This document shows, piece after piece, positions 5,815 to 12,793 of a DNA stretch of 16,138 bases. The first letter of the stretch is position 1; every line of letters starts with the position of its first letter. The stretch spans positions 1-16,138 of the forward strand of contig WUQV01000128.1 in NCBI GenBank assembly GCA_009889585.1, written 5' to 3'. Source of the DNA: Candidatus Bathyarchaeota archaeon (GTDB lineage Archaea > Thermoproteota > Bathyarchaeia > Bathyarchaeales > WUQV01). A program made the position numbers and the translations under genes. The notes under the pieces were generated by a model. It searched no databases and was not told the DNA's origin. It worked only from the letters and a program-made list of their open reading frames with translations.

Positions 5815-8369
5815 GGCGAGGACTGATGGGCTTGAAGCTAAACCCATTAGGGTTATCATACAAGGGTTTAAGGAAGGCCTTGTCTAAGGCGTTAGGCACG
5901 CTTGTACTCATCCTCTTAATACTTCTAGCCATCTATCAACCGATTCTCCTTAGGGTTTCTGACGTCGTACAAGGGCCCTGGAGTAGCTTGCCTTTAGCTA
6001 AAAGGCCTAAAGGCGAGTGGCAGTTAAAGGGGTTAAAGGCAGAGGTTCAAGTATGCTGGGATCTATATGGAGTACCACATATATACGCTGAAAGCGAGGA
6101 GGATCTAGCTTTAAGCTTTGGCTTCATTCAAGCTTACGATAGACTCTTTCAAATGGATTTAGCCAGGAGGTTGGCTAGCGGTAGGCTTAGCGAGCTCTTC
6201 GGCAATGTTACGTATAGCACCGACGTATTCTACAGAGTCGTAGGGTTGAGGAGGGCTGCTGAGGAAACTTGGATTTACATGAAGCGTAGGCCCGAGCTCT
6301 CCAAGCATGTAGCTATCCTAGAGGCCTTCAGCTTGGGCGTGAACCAATTTATCGAATGGGCTAAGTCATCCAGAAGGGCTCCCGTGGAGTACTCCTTCTT
6401 AGGTGTTAGCCCTGAGCCATGGACCCCTGTGGACACATTAGCTATAGCAAAGCTGATCGCTTGGTCCCTTGCGGGCGACCTTTTAGACTTAGAGCTGGCT
6501 AAGCTTGTTTCAGTTCATGGCGTTCAAATACTCTTAGAGCTCGAGTTCCTGACGAGGCCTTTAAATACGAGGATCTTACAAGAGCCTCTTAAAACCGAGC
6601 CCTCAAGGCCCAACGCAAACTACGGCCTCGGTCAAGACGTTCGACGTTTAAACTTAGACGTCCCTCAAGCCGTACTGAGGTGGGCCGAGGAAGCTCGAAG
6701 CTTCACCAAGGCCTTAATTGGAGAGGGCTTTTCCAATAATTGGGTTATATCCGGCAGGCTTACTGATACTGAATACCCTATTTTAGCTAACGATCCACAT
6801 TTAGCGCTTCAAGCGCCTCCAGTATGGTATGAAGCTCATTTAAACGTCAAAGGCATGATGAACGTTAGAGGGGTTACATTTCCAGGGGTACCGCTCATAG
6901 TTATCGGTAGGAACGATTATGTAGCTTGGGGCTTCACTAACGTAGGAGCTGACGTGGTTGACTTTTACTATTACATATGGAATGGAGATAAGTACTATTA
7001 TAGAGATCGATGGATTGAAGTTGAAAGGGTTTGGGAAAAAGTATTGGTTAAAATTGGAGATAGGCTTGAAGAGAGATTAATCGTTATTAATATTACGGTA
7101 CATGGTCCGCTTGTAGAACGGAATGGGGAAAGGTATGCTTTAAAGTGGACTGGGCACGAGGTTACTTTAGAATTCGTATCTATCTACCTTATGAACTTAG
7201 CTAAGGATGTTTACGACTTCATAGAGGCTCAACGTTACTTCGCCGTCCCAGCTCAAAATGCCGTGTTTGCAGACGTTTACGGCAACATAGCCTACAGCCC
7301 AGCTGGAAGATATCCCGTTAGAAGTCCAACTCCAGCGATCTTCGTTTCGGATGATGCTCTTTATAACACTGGCTTCTTGCCCTTTAATGGAAGCGCTTCT
7401 GAAGGAGAGTGGGAGTATTACATACCTTGGGATGAACTGCCTAGGGTTGTGAACCCAGAGAGAGGCTATGTAGTCACGGCCAATAATGCTCCTGTAGGCG
7501 GTTGGTATAAGTATTACCTTGGGTGGAGGTGGGCTGATAGATTTAGGTATGATAGGATAGTAGAGATGATAGGAGAAGCCCTAAGGTTGAAAGGTAAGAT
7601 CGTGGTGGCTGATGTAGCTAAAATACAACTTGACGTTAAGAGCTTAGCAGCGCTTATGGTTAGAGATCTTCTTTTAGAGGCTTATTCAAGGAAGCCTAAG
7701 CTTTTCCAAGGGGAGCTTGAAGAAGCAATAGCTATGTTGAAGGATTGGGATGGCTTCATGAGCATTAACTCATCAGAGGCGGTTTTATCGTACTTCTTAA
7801 TGCTTAAGGTTCATGAAGTTGTATGGAAGGATTGGCTGGAGGCCGCAGGGTTAAGCTTAACCTTCTTACCGTTCGAGTTCACAGAGCTAGTTTTAAAAGG
7901 TGCTTTCGATGGAGAGATTAGGTTCCTCAAGCTACTTAAGATAAGTCCTGAGGAGGTAATGGCTAAGGCTTTATCGAATGCTTTAAGCGAGGTTAAGCTT
8001 AGGCTTGGCGCTGATAAGAAAGCGTGGAGATGGGGAGATGTTCACGTATACGTGCTTAAGCATCCCTTAGGCATAGTCCTCCCATGGTTGAATTACCCTA
8101 TTAAACCCGCCCCAGGGGACCTGTTTACCGTTAACGTGGCTCCATGGCTGGAGGTTCAAAGCGGCCCGAGCGTAAGGTTCATAGCTGATATGAGGCCTGA
8201 GGCCACAGGGTTGATAGCTCTGCCTGGTGGGAATTCAGGGCATCCCTTAAGCCCTCATTATTTAGATCAACTTGACATGTGGGTTGAAGGTTTGTACAAG
8301 GAGTTGACGATGCCTTTAAAGCTTGAGGAGTTAAAGGTTTACGAAGCTTTGATAACATTTAAGCCTTAA
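5811..8369 (+). CDS. penicillin acylase family Ntn hydrolase, membrane-anchored
   Basis: An 852-residue full-length member of the penicillin G acylase / acyl-homoserine-lactone acylase family (amidases cleaving acyl side chains). Residues 27-47 form one hydrophobic segment (LVLILLILLAIY), a signal anchor that places the enzyme outside the cell. The alpha-chain region has the family opening VQVCWDLYGVPHIYAESEEDLA and the helix FGFIQAYDRLFQMDLARRLASGRLSE. The precursor cleavage site is at GEGFSNNWVISG: S308 becomes the beta-chain N-terminal nucleophile, followed by ANDPHL. The oxyanion asparagine lies in VVTANNAP (N558/N559), and an arginine-rich WADRFRYDRI follows. All expected catalytic elements are present, so activity is likely; the substrate in archaea is not known. 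A small membrane protein follows nine bases later. Its start overlaps the ATPase stump, which may supply its promoter; ATG 5826 is an alternative start. Confidence 0.9.
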   Translation: MRRGLMGLKLNPLGLSYKGLRKALSKALGTLVLILLILLAIYQPILLRVSDVVQGPWSSLPLAKRPKGEWQLKGLKAEVQVCWDLYGVPHIYAESEEDLALSFGFIQAYDRLFQMDLARRLASGRLSELFGNVTYSTDVFYRVVGLRRAAEETWIYMKRRPELSKHVAILEAFSLGVNQFIEWAKSSRRAPVEYSFLGVSPEPWTPVDTLAIAKLIAWSLAGDLLDLELAKLVSVHGVQILLELEFLTRPLNTRILQEPLKTEPSRPNANYGLGQDVRRLNLDVPQAVLRWAEEARSFTKALIGEGFSNNWVISGRLTDTEYPILANDPHLALQAPPVWYEAHLNVKGMMNVRGVTFPGVPLIVIGRNDYVAWGFTNVGADVVDFYYYIWNGDKYYYRDRWIEVERVWEKVLVKIGDRLEERLIVINITVHGPLVERNGERYALKWTGHEVTLEFVSIYLMNLAKDVYDFIEAQRYFAVPAQNAVFADVYGNIAYSPAGRYPVRSPTPAIFVSDDALYNTGFLPFNGSASEGEWEYYIPWDELPRVVNPERGYVVTANNAPVGGWYKYYLGWRWADRFRYDRIVEMIGEALRLKGKIVVADVAKIQLDVKSLAALMVRDLLLEAYSRKPKLFQGELEEAIAMLKDWDGFMSINSSEAVLSYFLMLKVHEVVWKDWLEAAGLSLTFLPFEFTELVLKGAFDGEIRFLKLLKISPEEVMAKALSNALSEVKLRLGADKKAWRWGDVHVYVLKHPLGIVLPWLNYPIKPAPGDLFTVNVAPWLEVQSGPSVRFIADMRPEATGLIALPGGNSGHPLSPHYLDQLDMWVEGLYKELTMPLKLEELKVYEALITFKP

Positions 8370-8378
8370 GGCGAGAGC

Positions 8379-8699
8379 ATGAAGCTAAAGGCTTTAGCAT
8401 GGTTCATTTCAAGCGTAATCGCCTTCGTGATCATCTACTTAATGCCGTTCGCAAGCTATAGGATCCTCATAGCAGGCTTTGCCTCAGGCGCCTTAGTAAC
8501 GAGGGCTTTTAAAAGGCTTAAGTACTCCTTACCCACGTCGCTAGCGTCGGTTACAATAGGGTTCCTAATAATAGTCGCATTAACATCTGACGTATTCCTT
8601 GCGTTAGCCTTTATTAGCAAGGCGCCCCTGCCGTCCCTATTAGCATTAATACTTCCAGCTTTAGCCGCAATATCAGGATGTTTAACTACATCGGCGTGA
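8379..8699 (+). CDS. small membrane protein downstream of the acylase
   Basis: A 106-residue hydrophobic protein with four likely membrane segments, about residues 5-24, 27-44, 54-78 and 82-104. No family recognised. It begins nine bases after the acylase stop, with GGCGAG just before the ATG, so it is co-transcribed with the acylase and may anchor or assist it. Its last five codons (LTTSA and stop) lie inside the left arm of a 12-bp inverted repeat, so the present C-terminus may have been created by an insertion. Confidence 0.65.
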   Translation: MKLKALAWFISSVIAFVIIYLMPFASYRILIAGFASGALVTRAFKRLKYSLPTSLASVTIGFLIIVALTSDVFLALAFISKAPLPSLLALILPALAAISGCLTTSA

Positions 8700-8736
8700 A
8701 GTCCCCTTCCATGAGGGGATGAAAGCCGATGTAGTT
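8684..8736. repeat. nested inverted repeat / hairpin
   Basis: AACTACATCGGC (8684-8695) and its exact reverse complement GCCGATGTAGTT (8725-8736) enclose 29 bases. Those contain a second, shorter stem: CCCC (8703-8706) with GGGG (8715-8718), extendable by one or two pairs. The inner part, GAAGTCCCC through AGGGGATGAAA, resembles the subterminal hairpins of IS200/IS605 right ends. As RNA it would fold into a strong two-part stem-loop after the membrane-protein gene and could also act as a transcript end. Confidence 0.7.
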
Positions 8737-8786
8737 TATTTCCAATTCATATACGTCGATCGTCTACCTGTAGGCATGAGGTCAGG

Positions 8787-8945
8787 ATGCGTAACTCCGC
8801 TTCAACCCCTGCGTCCCGTAAAGCCGAAGGGGATTGCCGGGCGGACGTAGTAGGGCTGAGACGGCCCGAATTCAGGCCTGTGGAGACCTCGCAGGTCGTC
8901 GTTGAAACAGAAAGCCCCTTTCGATAGGGAGGGGTAGTTCACGCT
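8787..8945 (+). mobile_element. IS200/IS605-type tnpB 3' end, remnant
   Basis: The frame 8787-8927 reads RADVVGLRRPEFRPVETSQ, then VVVETESPFR and stop. This resembles the variable tail that follows the zinc-ribbon/RuvC part of archaeal TnpB proteins (GPExxPVE...). Immediately after comes a hairpin, CCCCT (8915-8919) with AGGGG (8930-8934), followed by TAGTTCACG, the form taken by many archaeal IS605-type right ends. No RuvC or zinc-finger coding remains upstream, so TnpB itself is gone. In intact elements this region also yields the omega RNA scaffold. Recognition is by pattern memory only and needs a search. Confidence 0.5.
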
Positions 8946-8977
8946 AGGCCGCATCTTCTTTTGCCATGGAGGGACTT

Positions 8978-10360
8978 TTAGGAGGGGGTCAAAATCTCAT
9001 TAGGGAATTGAGATAGGTCGAGCGCCAAGAACCCCTCGCCCTTGAGCTTCTCTTTGCCCTCAAGCCTCTTGGCCGCGACCCCTAGGACGAATTCCTCCGG
9101 CCCGCGCACCTTTTGGGTCTTCGCCTCCAACCCGAGCAGCAGCCTCCTTGCCTCGGCGTAGCTCAGCTCGGCCCACTTGACCTCAACGGCCAACGCCCTT
9201 CTCCCTCCGTTCCCTACGGCCAGAACGTCTATCTCCGCGTCCTTCGACCACCACCTCCCCATCCCGCTCACCCTTACTGGGAGAACGTCCCTCTTCGCCA
9301 TTTCAAGCAAGGCCTCGCGGCATACGTCCTCGAAGACGGAGCCCAGATACGTGTTGAACTCGTCCCTGATGTCTTCCCACACGGCCCTCTCCAGCCCTAG
9401 CTCGAGCCGCCGCTTGTTCGGCCTGACGAAGGCGAACCAGAATCTAAAGAACGGATCCATTATCCTATACAAGCCCCTCTTGGCCTCGGGCTCCGTGACC
9501 GGGGTGATCCGCTCGATCAGGTCAAGGATCTCCAAGGCCCTGAGGTAGGTTGTAATGTTCTCCCTGGTCAGCCTGGTGGCGTTCGCTATCTCGCTCACTG
9601 TGTTCCTCCCGGTGGCTATAGCCGATAGGATGTCCATATAGCGCTGAGGGGCCCTGACCTCCTCCATCAACAGCATCTCTGGCTCGTCGTATAGCGGCGA
9701 GCGCTTGCTCAATATCTTCTCGACTACGTTCTCATCGACGCTGACGCCCTCGTCGACGTGCTCCAGATAGGCTGGCGTCCCCCCGAAGCTCCCGTAGATC
9801 CTCACGAGCTCTTCAGCCGAGTACCTCTCGAACCACTTGAACAAGTCCAAGTACTTTAGCGGCTTGATTTTCAGCGTGGCAGCCCTCCTCCCGTAAAGGG
9901 GGGCGTCCCTGCTTAAGGCCACCCTTCTCATCATGCCCATCGAGGAGCCTGAGAGCACGAGGAACCAGCTTGCCTTCGAGGCCCTCTCGTCCCAGTATCT
10001 CTGCAACATCGATATGGCCCCGTCGACCCTCGTCAGCCGCTGGAACTCGTCGATCGCCACGATGACGCCGTCCTCCAACTTCCCCGCTAGATACTCCATG
10101 AACGACCTAAAGTCGGCGAACCTGAAGCCCTTGAAGAACTCGCTCTCAACGGCGTGGGACAGCTCTGCCAGTATCGTCCCCTCACCAGCGTTAGGGATGT
10201 AGAAGTAGAGGCTGCGCTTGTCCCTCAGGAACTCCTGAATCAGCCTAGTTTTCCCGACCCTCCTCCTCCCGTAGAGCAGCACGAGGGCCGCCCTCTTCCT
10301 CTTTAGGAGCTCGCCGAGCTCCTCAAGCTCCTCGCGTCTATTGACGAATTTTACAATCAC
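8978..10360 (-). CDS. archaeal ATPase with C-terminal DUF234 nuclease-like domain
   Basis: A 460-residue protein of the archaeal ATPase family (AAA-type STAND-like ATPase plus DUF234). It has FVNRREELEEL at the start, Walker A GRRRVGKT (31-38), Walker B VIVAIDEFQRL with D104/E105, and the sensor LVLSGSS. A winged-helix region follows (ATGRNTVSEIANATRLTRENITTYL), then MDPFFRFWFAFV. The C-terminal domain has D378 in EIDVLA and E393-V-K395 in AVEVKW, the PD-(D/E)XK pattern. Such proteins are common, multi-copy and often mobile in archaea; their role is unsettled. The gene is clearly GC-richer than its surroundings, suggesting acquisition. The start is GTG at 10360, as FVNRRE is the family N-terminus. 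The GTG is buried in palindromic repeats. Confidence 0.85.
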   Translation of the reverse strand: MIVKFVNRREELEELGELLKRKRAALVLLYGRRRVGKTRLIQEFLRDKRSLYFYIPNAGEGTILAELSHAVESEFFKGFRFADFRSFMEYLAGKLEDGVIVAIDEFQRLTRVDGAISMLQRYWDERASKASWFLVLSGSSMGMMRRVALSRDAPLYGRRAATLKIKPLKYLDLFKWFERYSAEELVRIYGSFGGTPAYLEHVDEGVSVDENVVEKILSKRSPLYDEPEMLLMEEVRAPQRYMDILSAIATGRNTVSEIANATRLTRENITTYLRALEILDLIERITPVTEPEAKRGLYRIMDPFFRFWFAFVRPNKRRLELGLERAVWEDIRDEFNTYLGSVFEDVCREALLEMAKRDVLPVRVSGMGRWWSKDAEIDVLAVGNGGRRALAVEVKWAELSYAEARRLLLGLEAKTQKVRGPEEFVLGVAAKRLEGKEKLKGEGFLALDLSQFPNEILTPS

Positions 10361-10385
10361 GATTGTAACAATCTAGATTGTTACA
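10351..10385. promoter_or_regulatory. stacked palindromes over the ATPase start codon
   Basis: 10364-10385 is a perfect 22-bp palindrome with half-site TGTAACAATCT around a central CTAG. Overlapping it, TTACAATC (10351-10358) and GATTGTAA (10361-10368) form a second palindrome with a two-base spacer. The unit GATTGTAA or its near copy thus occurs three times in alternating orientation. The GTG start (10360-10358) lies within the inner palindrome. This geometry suggests an autoregulatory operator covering the transcription start. A weak CTAAAG box (about 10386-10393, minus strand) is the only TATA candidate. Confidence 0.65.
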
Positions 10386-10659
10386 CTTTAGGGTTTCGTC
10401 GACCACATACTCCATGATGTTCCCAGCTTAGGCTGGCCATCGCCGAAAGCGCGCTTAGGGATGGATGGAGCGAGCTCGCGTCGCTTTCAAGGGATAGGGC
10501 TGGCCGGAATTGTTAAGGTCAAGAGAGCTCGCGGTTTTAAGCCCTGGCATAGCCCTTAAGCAACGCAAAAGCAAGCCTCGAACGCGTTGCCTTAGTGAAC
10601 TTAACTCCTCCAACTCTGGCGCCGTCTAAAGGCCGGATAGTATTGCTGCATGACATCTT
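10386..10659. other. gene-free stretch
   Basis: No credible gene is present. A short plus-strand segment near 10430-10513 reads a helical-looking piece (LAIAESALRDGWSELASL) ending at a stop, perhaps relic coding sequence. No RNA gene or repeat was recognised. Confidence 0.4.
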
Positions 10660-11255
10660 CCATTTTTACCTAAGGATAGGGGCTCATCACCTTTGTTAGC
10701 GTGTTGATAAGCCTTGTGGAGCCTTAGGAGCCACTTAAGCTCTTCCATAGGTTGTGGACGATCTCCACCCTTAGGTTAACCACCGCATCCCCCATGGCTC
10801 GTTTGAAGCTTTAGATTTAACCACGAGCAAAGCAGCTGATCGCCTTCCCCCTTACATCGCCTCCTGCTTCCTCAGCTGCCTCAATGCCTTCACCAACCTT
10901 TCCGCTAGGCAACATTCGCTAGCCTTAAAGGCCATCGCCAATAGATGTCCAGAATTCTTCGCTCTTCACCAACTTCGCCTGAGCGCTAAAGCCCTCCCTC
11001 ACCACATGTCCTGCAGCCGATATGCATCATGAGCCAGTATAAGCTGTCACTTCGCCTCTTGCGTTTAACATGGCCGCTTGCCTTACTTTCCTCCGAGGGT
11101 TAATGGACAATAGAACTCGGAGGCCTGGCCAGTTCTTATAGCATTTCATAAACGTCAAGCCTAACGGCTCATAGCTTATTTCCACCAGGGACTGAGTAGT
11201 TACGACTCTTACGCCGGGTTCAGCCCAAGGTTACGACGGCCGACGGAGAACCAAT
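10660..11255 (-). pseudogene. DUF1028 family Ntn-hydrolase-like protein, multiply disrupted
   Basis: Joining minus-strand frames from about 11250 leftwards gives an almost complete DUF1028 protein. WFSVGRRNLGL is followed by GVRVVTTQSLVEISYEPLG, PGLRVLLSINPRRKVRQAAM, LNARGEVTAYTGS, an in-frame TGA, then AAGHVVREGFSAQAKLVKSEE. Stops at the following helix precede SGKVGEGIEAAEE, the VVKSKASNEPWGDAVVNLRVE equivalent in shifted frames, and a final ELKWLLRLHKAYQHANKG. The GEVTAYTGS and GHVVxEGFSxQxN blocks are diagnostic of DUF1028, a family with a predicted Ntn-hydrolase fold found beside peptidase and amidohydrolase genes. There are at least three stops and several frameshifts, and part of the N-terminal region is missing. 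The upstream minus frame (11256-11409) is not clearly part of it. Confidence 0.75.
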
Positions 11256-11382
11256 TCGATCGTACGTTAACGCCCATCTCTTCAACCTCTTTGTCGAGTA
11301 GGTGGAAGCAGGTTTCTTCACAGGCCATCTTGGTAAAACACCGAGGAAGAGGGCTTATGCGGTTAAAAACCATCATAAAGCA

Positions 11383-11390
11383 TTTATATA
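11383..11390 (+). promoter_or_regulatory. TATA box of the 11414 gene
   Basis: TTTATATA (in CATTTATATAAGG), centred at about 11387, exactly 27 bases before the ATG at 11414: a strong leaderless archaeal promoter layout. Confidence 0.7.
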
Positions 11391-11413
11391 AGGATTTAGA
11401 AAATAGCATTAGA

Positions 11414-11778
11414 ATGCCTCACAAACTGTTGATAGTTCCTGAGTTCGTATTCAAGGGAGAATTAGTAAGACTTTTAAAAAGGTCGTTTCAGGCGAACCTT
11501 TTCTACTCGCCTTGAATATAAAAAGTTTAGAAAGTAAGTTTCCGGGCGGCGAGTTCGTGCTAGTTCAAACGGTTGAACGGCTGAGTTATGAGTATTTTGA
11601 GAAAACAATAAGGTCAGAGTTCCTTCCTAAAATTTCAGAGTTAGATCCCAAAGGTGAAGCACGATTTACTTTTCCCTTTGAAATGAGCGTTGGAGGGCTA
11701 GCTGAGTTAAGAGTGAAAACTAAAGCAAGGGATGAGCAACCTATTGTATATTATGAGACGGAGAAGGATCTCGATTAA
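11414..11778 (+). CDS. unknown protein needing a -1 frameshift at a TTTAAAA heptamer
   Basis: The leaderless ATG at 11414 starts MPHKLLIVPEFVFKGELVRLLK in one frame, which would stop at 11513-11515 after 33 codons. A -1 slip on T TTA AAA (11473-11479, correctly phased to the first frame) continues as KVVSGEPFLLALNIK, SLESKFPGGEFVLVQTVERL, then SYEYFEKTIRSEFLPKISEL to the stop at 11776-11778. The joined product is about 121 residues. The second frame is closed upstream by TGA at 11440 and has no good start, so the two parts belong together. No family recognised; the fold looks alpha/beta and cytosolic. It could be programmed frameshifting or a simple indel in the TTTTAAAAA run. It overlaps the next ORF by 26 bases. 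Confidence 0.55.
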
Positions 11779-12088
11779 AGCGATAAGGCTACCTCTGGAG
11801 ATGGAATCTCTCGTTAAAGAAGTCGTGAAATCCGAGGTTCAGAGGTTGCTCAAGGAGGAGCTCTTAAAATCGCATGAGAAACGAGTTCAAGACATCCGTT
11901 CTTTCGTTTCAGCCGGCTCTTACTCGATGGCGTTGTTAACTTGTGGAATGTTTTGGATCACTCTCATGGGCTGGGTGCCGAAGGCTATCGGCATTCCTCT
12001 AATTCTCGCGTTCTTTACCTCTTCATCGCCTTTTTCAGGAGCTGGTGGCGTGTTCGATGAGGAATCCTCAGGAGAGATACGCATATGA
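11753..12088 (+). CDS. unknown protein with charged helix and membrane segment
   Basis: A 111-codon ORF starting inside the end of the previous gene. It has a basic N-terminus (MRRRRISIKAIRLP), a long charged amphipathic helix (MESLVKEVVKSEVQRLLKEE), then one or two hydrophobic stretches (YSMALLTCGMFWITLMGWV and AIGIPLILAFF). Around 12005-12045 another frame reads LYLFIAFFRSWWRV, more membrane-like than the annotated SSSPFSGAGG, so two compensating frameshifts are possible. No family recognised. The nested overlap with both neighbours implies one operon. Confidence 0.5.
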   Translation: MRRRRISIKAIRLPLEMESLVKEVVKSEVQRLLKEELLKSHEKRVQDIRSFVSAGSYSMALLTCGMFWITLMGWVPKAIGIPLILAFFTSSSPFSGAGGVFDEESSGEIRI

Positions 12089-12269
12089 GGATATCAAGAA
12101 AACGATCGCTCAAATCGCACCTACGCTTTGGATAGGTGTAATAGCATATAGTTCGCTGATCGATAGTCCACAACTTGCGACTAACTCCGGCATAATTCTA
12201 ATCCCCTTAACTTTAATCGCAATCGTACTTTGGATTTACCAATTGCGTAAAAAGCCCTCCATCAGCTAG
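12057..12269 (+). CDS. small membrane protein of the 11414 cluster
   Basis: A 70-residue protein beginning MRNPQERYAYEDIKKTIAQ, with a first hydrophobic stretch (LWIGVIAYSSLI) and a strong C-terminal membrane helix (GIILIPLTLIAIVLWIYQL) ending in RKK. The ATG at 12057 is preceded eight bases earlier by GGTGG (12044-12048); GTG 12045 is an alternative. It overlaps the preceding ORF by 32 bases. No family recognised. It may originally have been the C-terminal part of the same membrane protein as 11753-12088. Confidence 0.5.
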   Translation: MRNPQERYAYEDIKKTIAQIAPTLWIGVIAYSSLIDSPQLATNSGIILIPLTLIAIVLWIYQLRKKPSIS

Positions 12270-12512
12270 GTTTAGCCATGAAAGCTGTAAAATTCTATGA
12301 TAGCGCTCTATGAAAGCTATTGCTACGATAATCTTACGAGTTCCGGTCAGTAAGTTGGTTACGGTGCCGCGTTTTTGCATCACTATAGCGTAGGCCCAAG
12401 CAGAAGTTAGCCAGAAGCCACAGCCTCTTCTAAACGTTACTAGCATCAAACGCTTAAATGATACATTAGTATAAATTAATAACCCTATGAATATCGCTGG
12501 GGTTACTATCAC
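12213..12512 (-). CDS. possible membrane protein, doubtful
   Basis: A 99-codon minus-strand ORF with hydrophobic segments (TPAIFIGLLIYTNVSF and GFWLTSAWAYAIVM) and a stretch LTGTRKIIVAIAFIERYH. It overlaps the 3' end of the convergent gene by 57 bases and has no clear promoter or ribosome site. It could be a relic of a membrane protein that once extended further upstream. No family recognised. Confidence 0.25.
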   Translation of the reverse strand: MIVTPAIFIGLLIYTNVSFKRLMLVTFRRGCGFWLTSAWAYAIVMQKRGTVTNLLTGTRKIIVAIAFIERYHRILQLSWLNLADGGLFTQLVNPKYDCD

Positions 12513-12680
12513 AAAGGTTGCCCATGAGAATCACGATAAAGGACTTTTAGAGCGTTGTTGAAGATCTAAACCTTCCGTAGCGATCTGAGGGGCTCCTTAA
12601 GCCTATTAACGACTTGCACGCTTCATAGTCGTTAAGCGACCGCGCATACCATCTCCATCTTAAGGGATAAAAAGCAAGTT

Positions 12681-12718
12681 AGGTTGTCCCTAGGCAACCT
12701 GATGATGAACTAGTTCAT
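12681..12718. repeat. two adjacent palindromes upstream of the HEPN gene
   Basis: AGGTTG (12681-12686) pairs with CAACCT (12695-12700) around TC and the palindrome CCTAGG. Four bases on, ATGAACTAGTTCAT (12705-12718) is a perfect 14-bp palindrome. They lie about 35-70 bases before the TATA box of the HEPN gene and are in no gene. Confidence 0.6.
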
Positions 12719-12749
12719 AATCGCTTTCATAAGGGTCAAAACTCGGAAC

Positions 12750-12761
12750 GAAAAATATATA
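12750..12761 (+). promoter_or_regulatory. TATA box of the HEPN gene
   Basis: AAAAATATATAA is the clearest box in this interval. Transcription would begin near 12782, giving a leader of about a dozen bases before the TTG at 12794. Confidence 0.55.
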
Positions 12762-12793
12762 ACCCAAGGGGTAAAACATCATCGGGCATAGCC

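Noticed and set aside
8696..8730. GGGGATGAAAG resembling the end of an archaeal CRISPR repeat
   Set aside because: It occurs once, without spacers or a second repeat; the IS605-like hairpin or terminator explanation fits better.
9113..9548. Plus-strand ORFs opposite the ATPase/DUF234 gene
   Set aside because: They are antisense shadows caused by the high GC content of the real gene; proline- and serine-rich with no motif.
11256..11409. Minus-strand frame with ACEETCFHLLDKEVEEMG upstream of the DUF1028 pseudogene
   Set aside because: It looks protein-like but is short and not attributable to DUF1028 or any other family; may be the tail of another lost gene.
12701..12745. ATGATGA resembling a C box of a C/D sRNA
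   Set aside because: No D box (CTGA) at a suitable distance; the motif is better explained by the adjoining palindrome.
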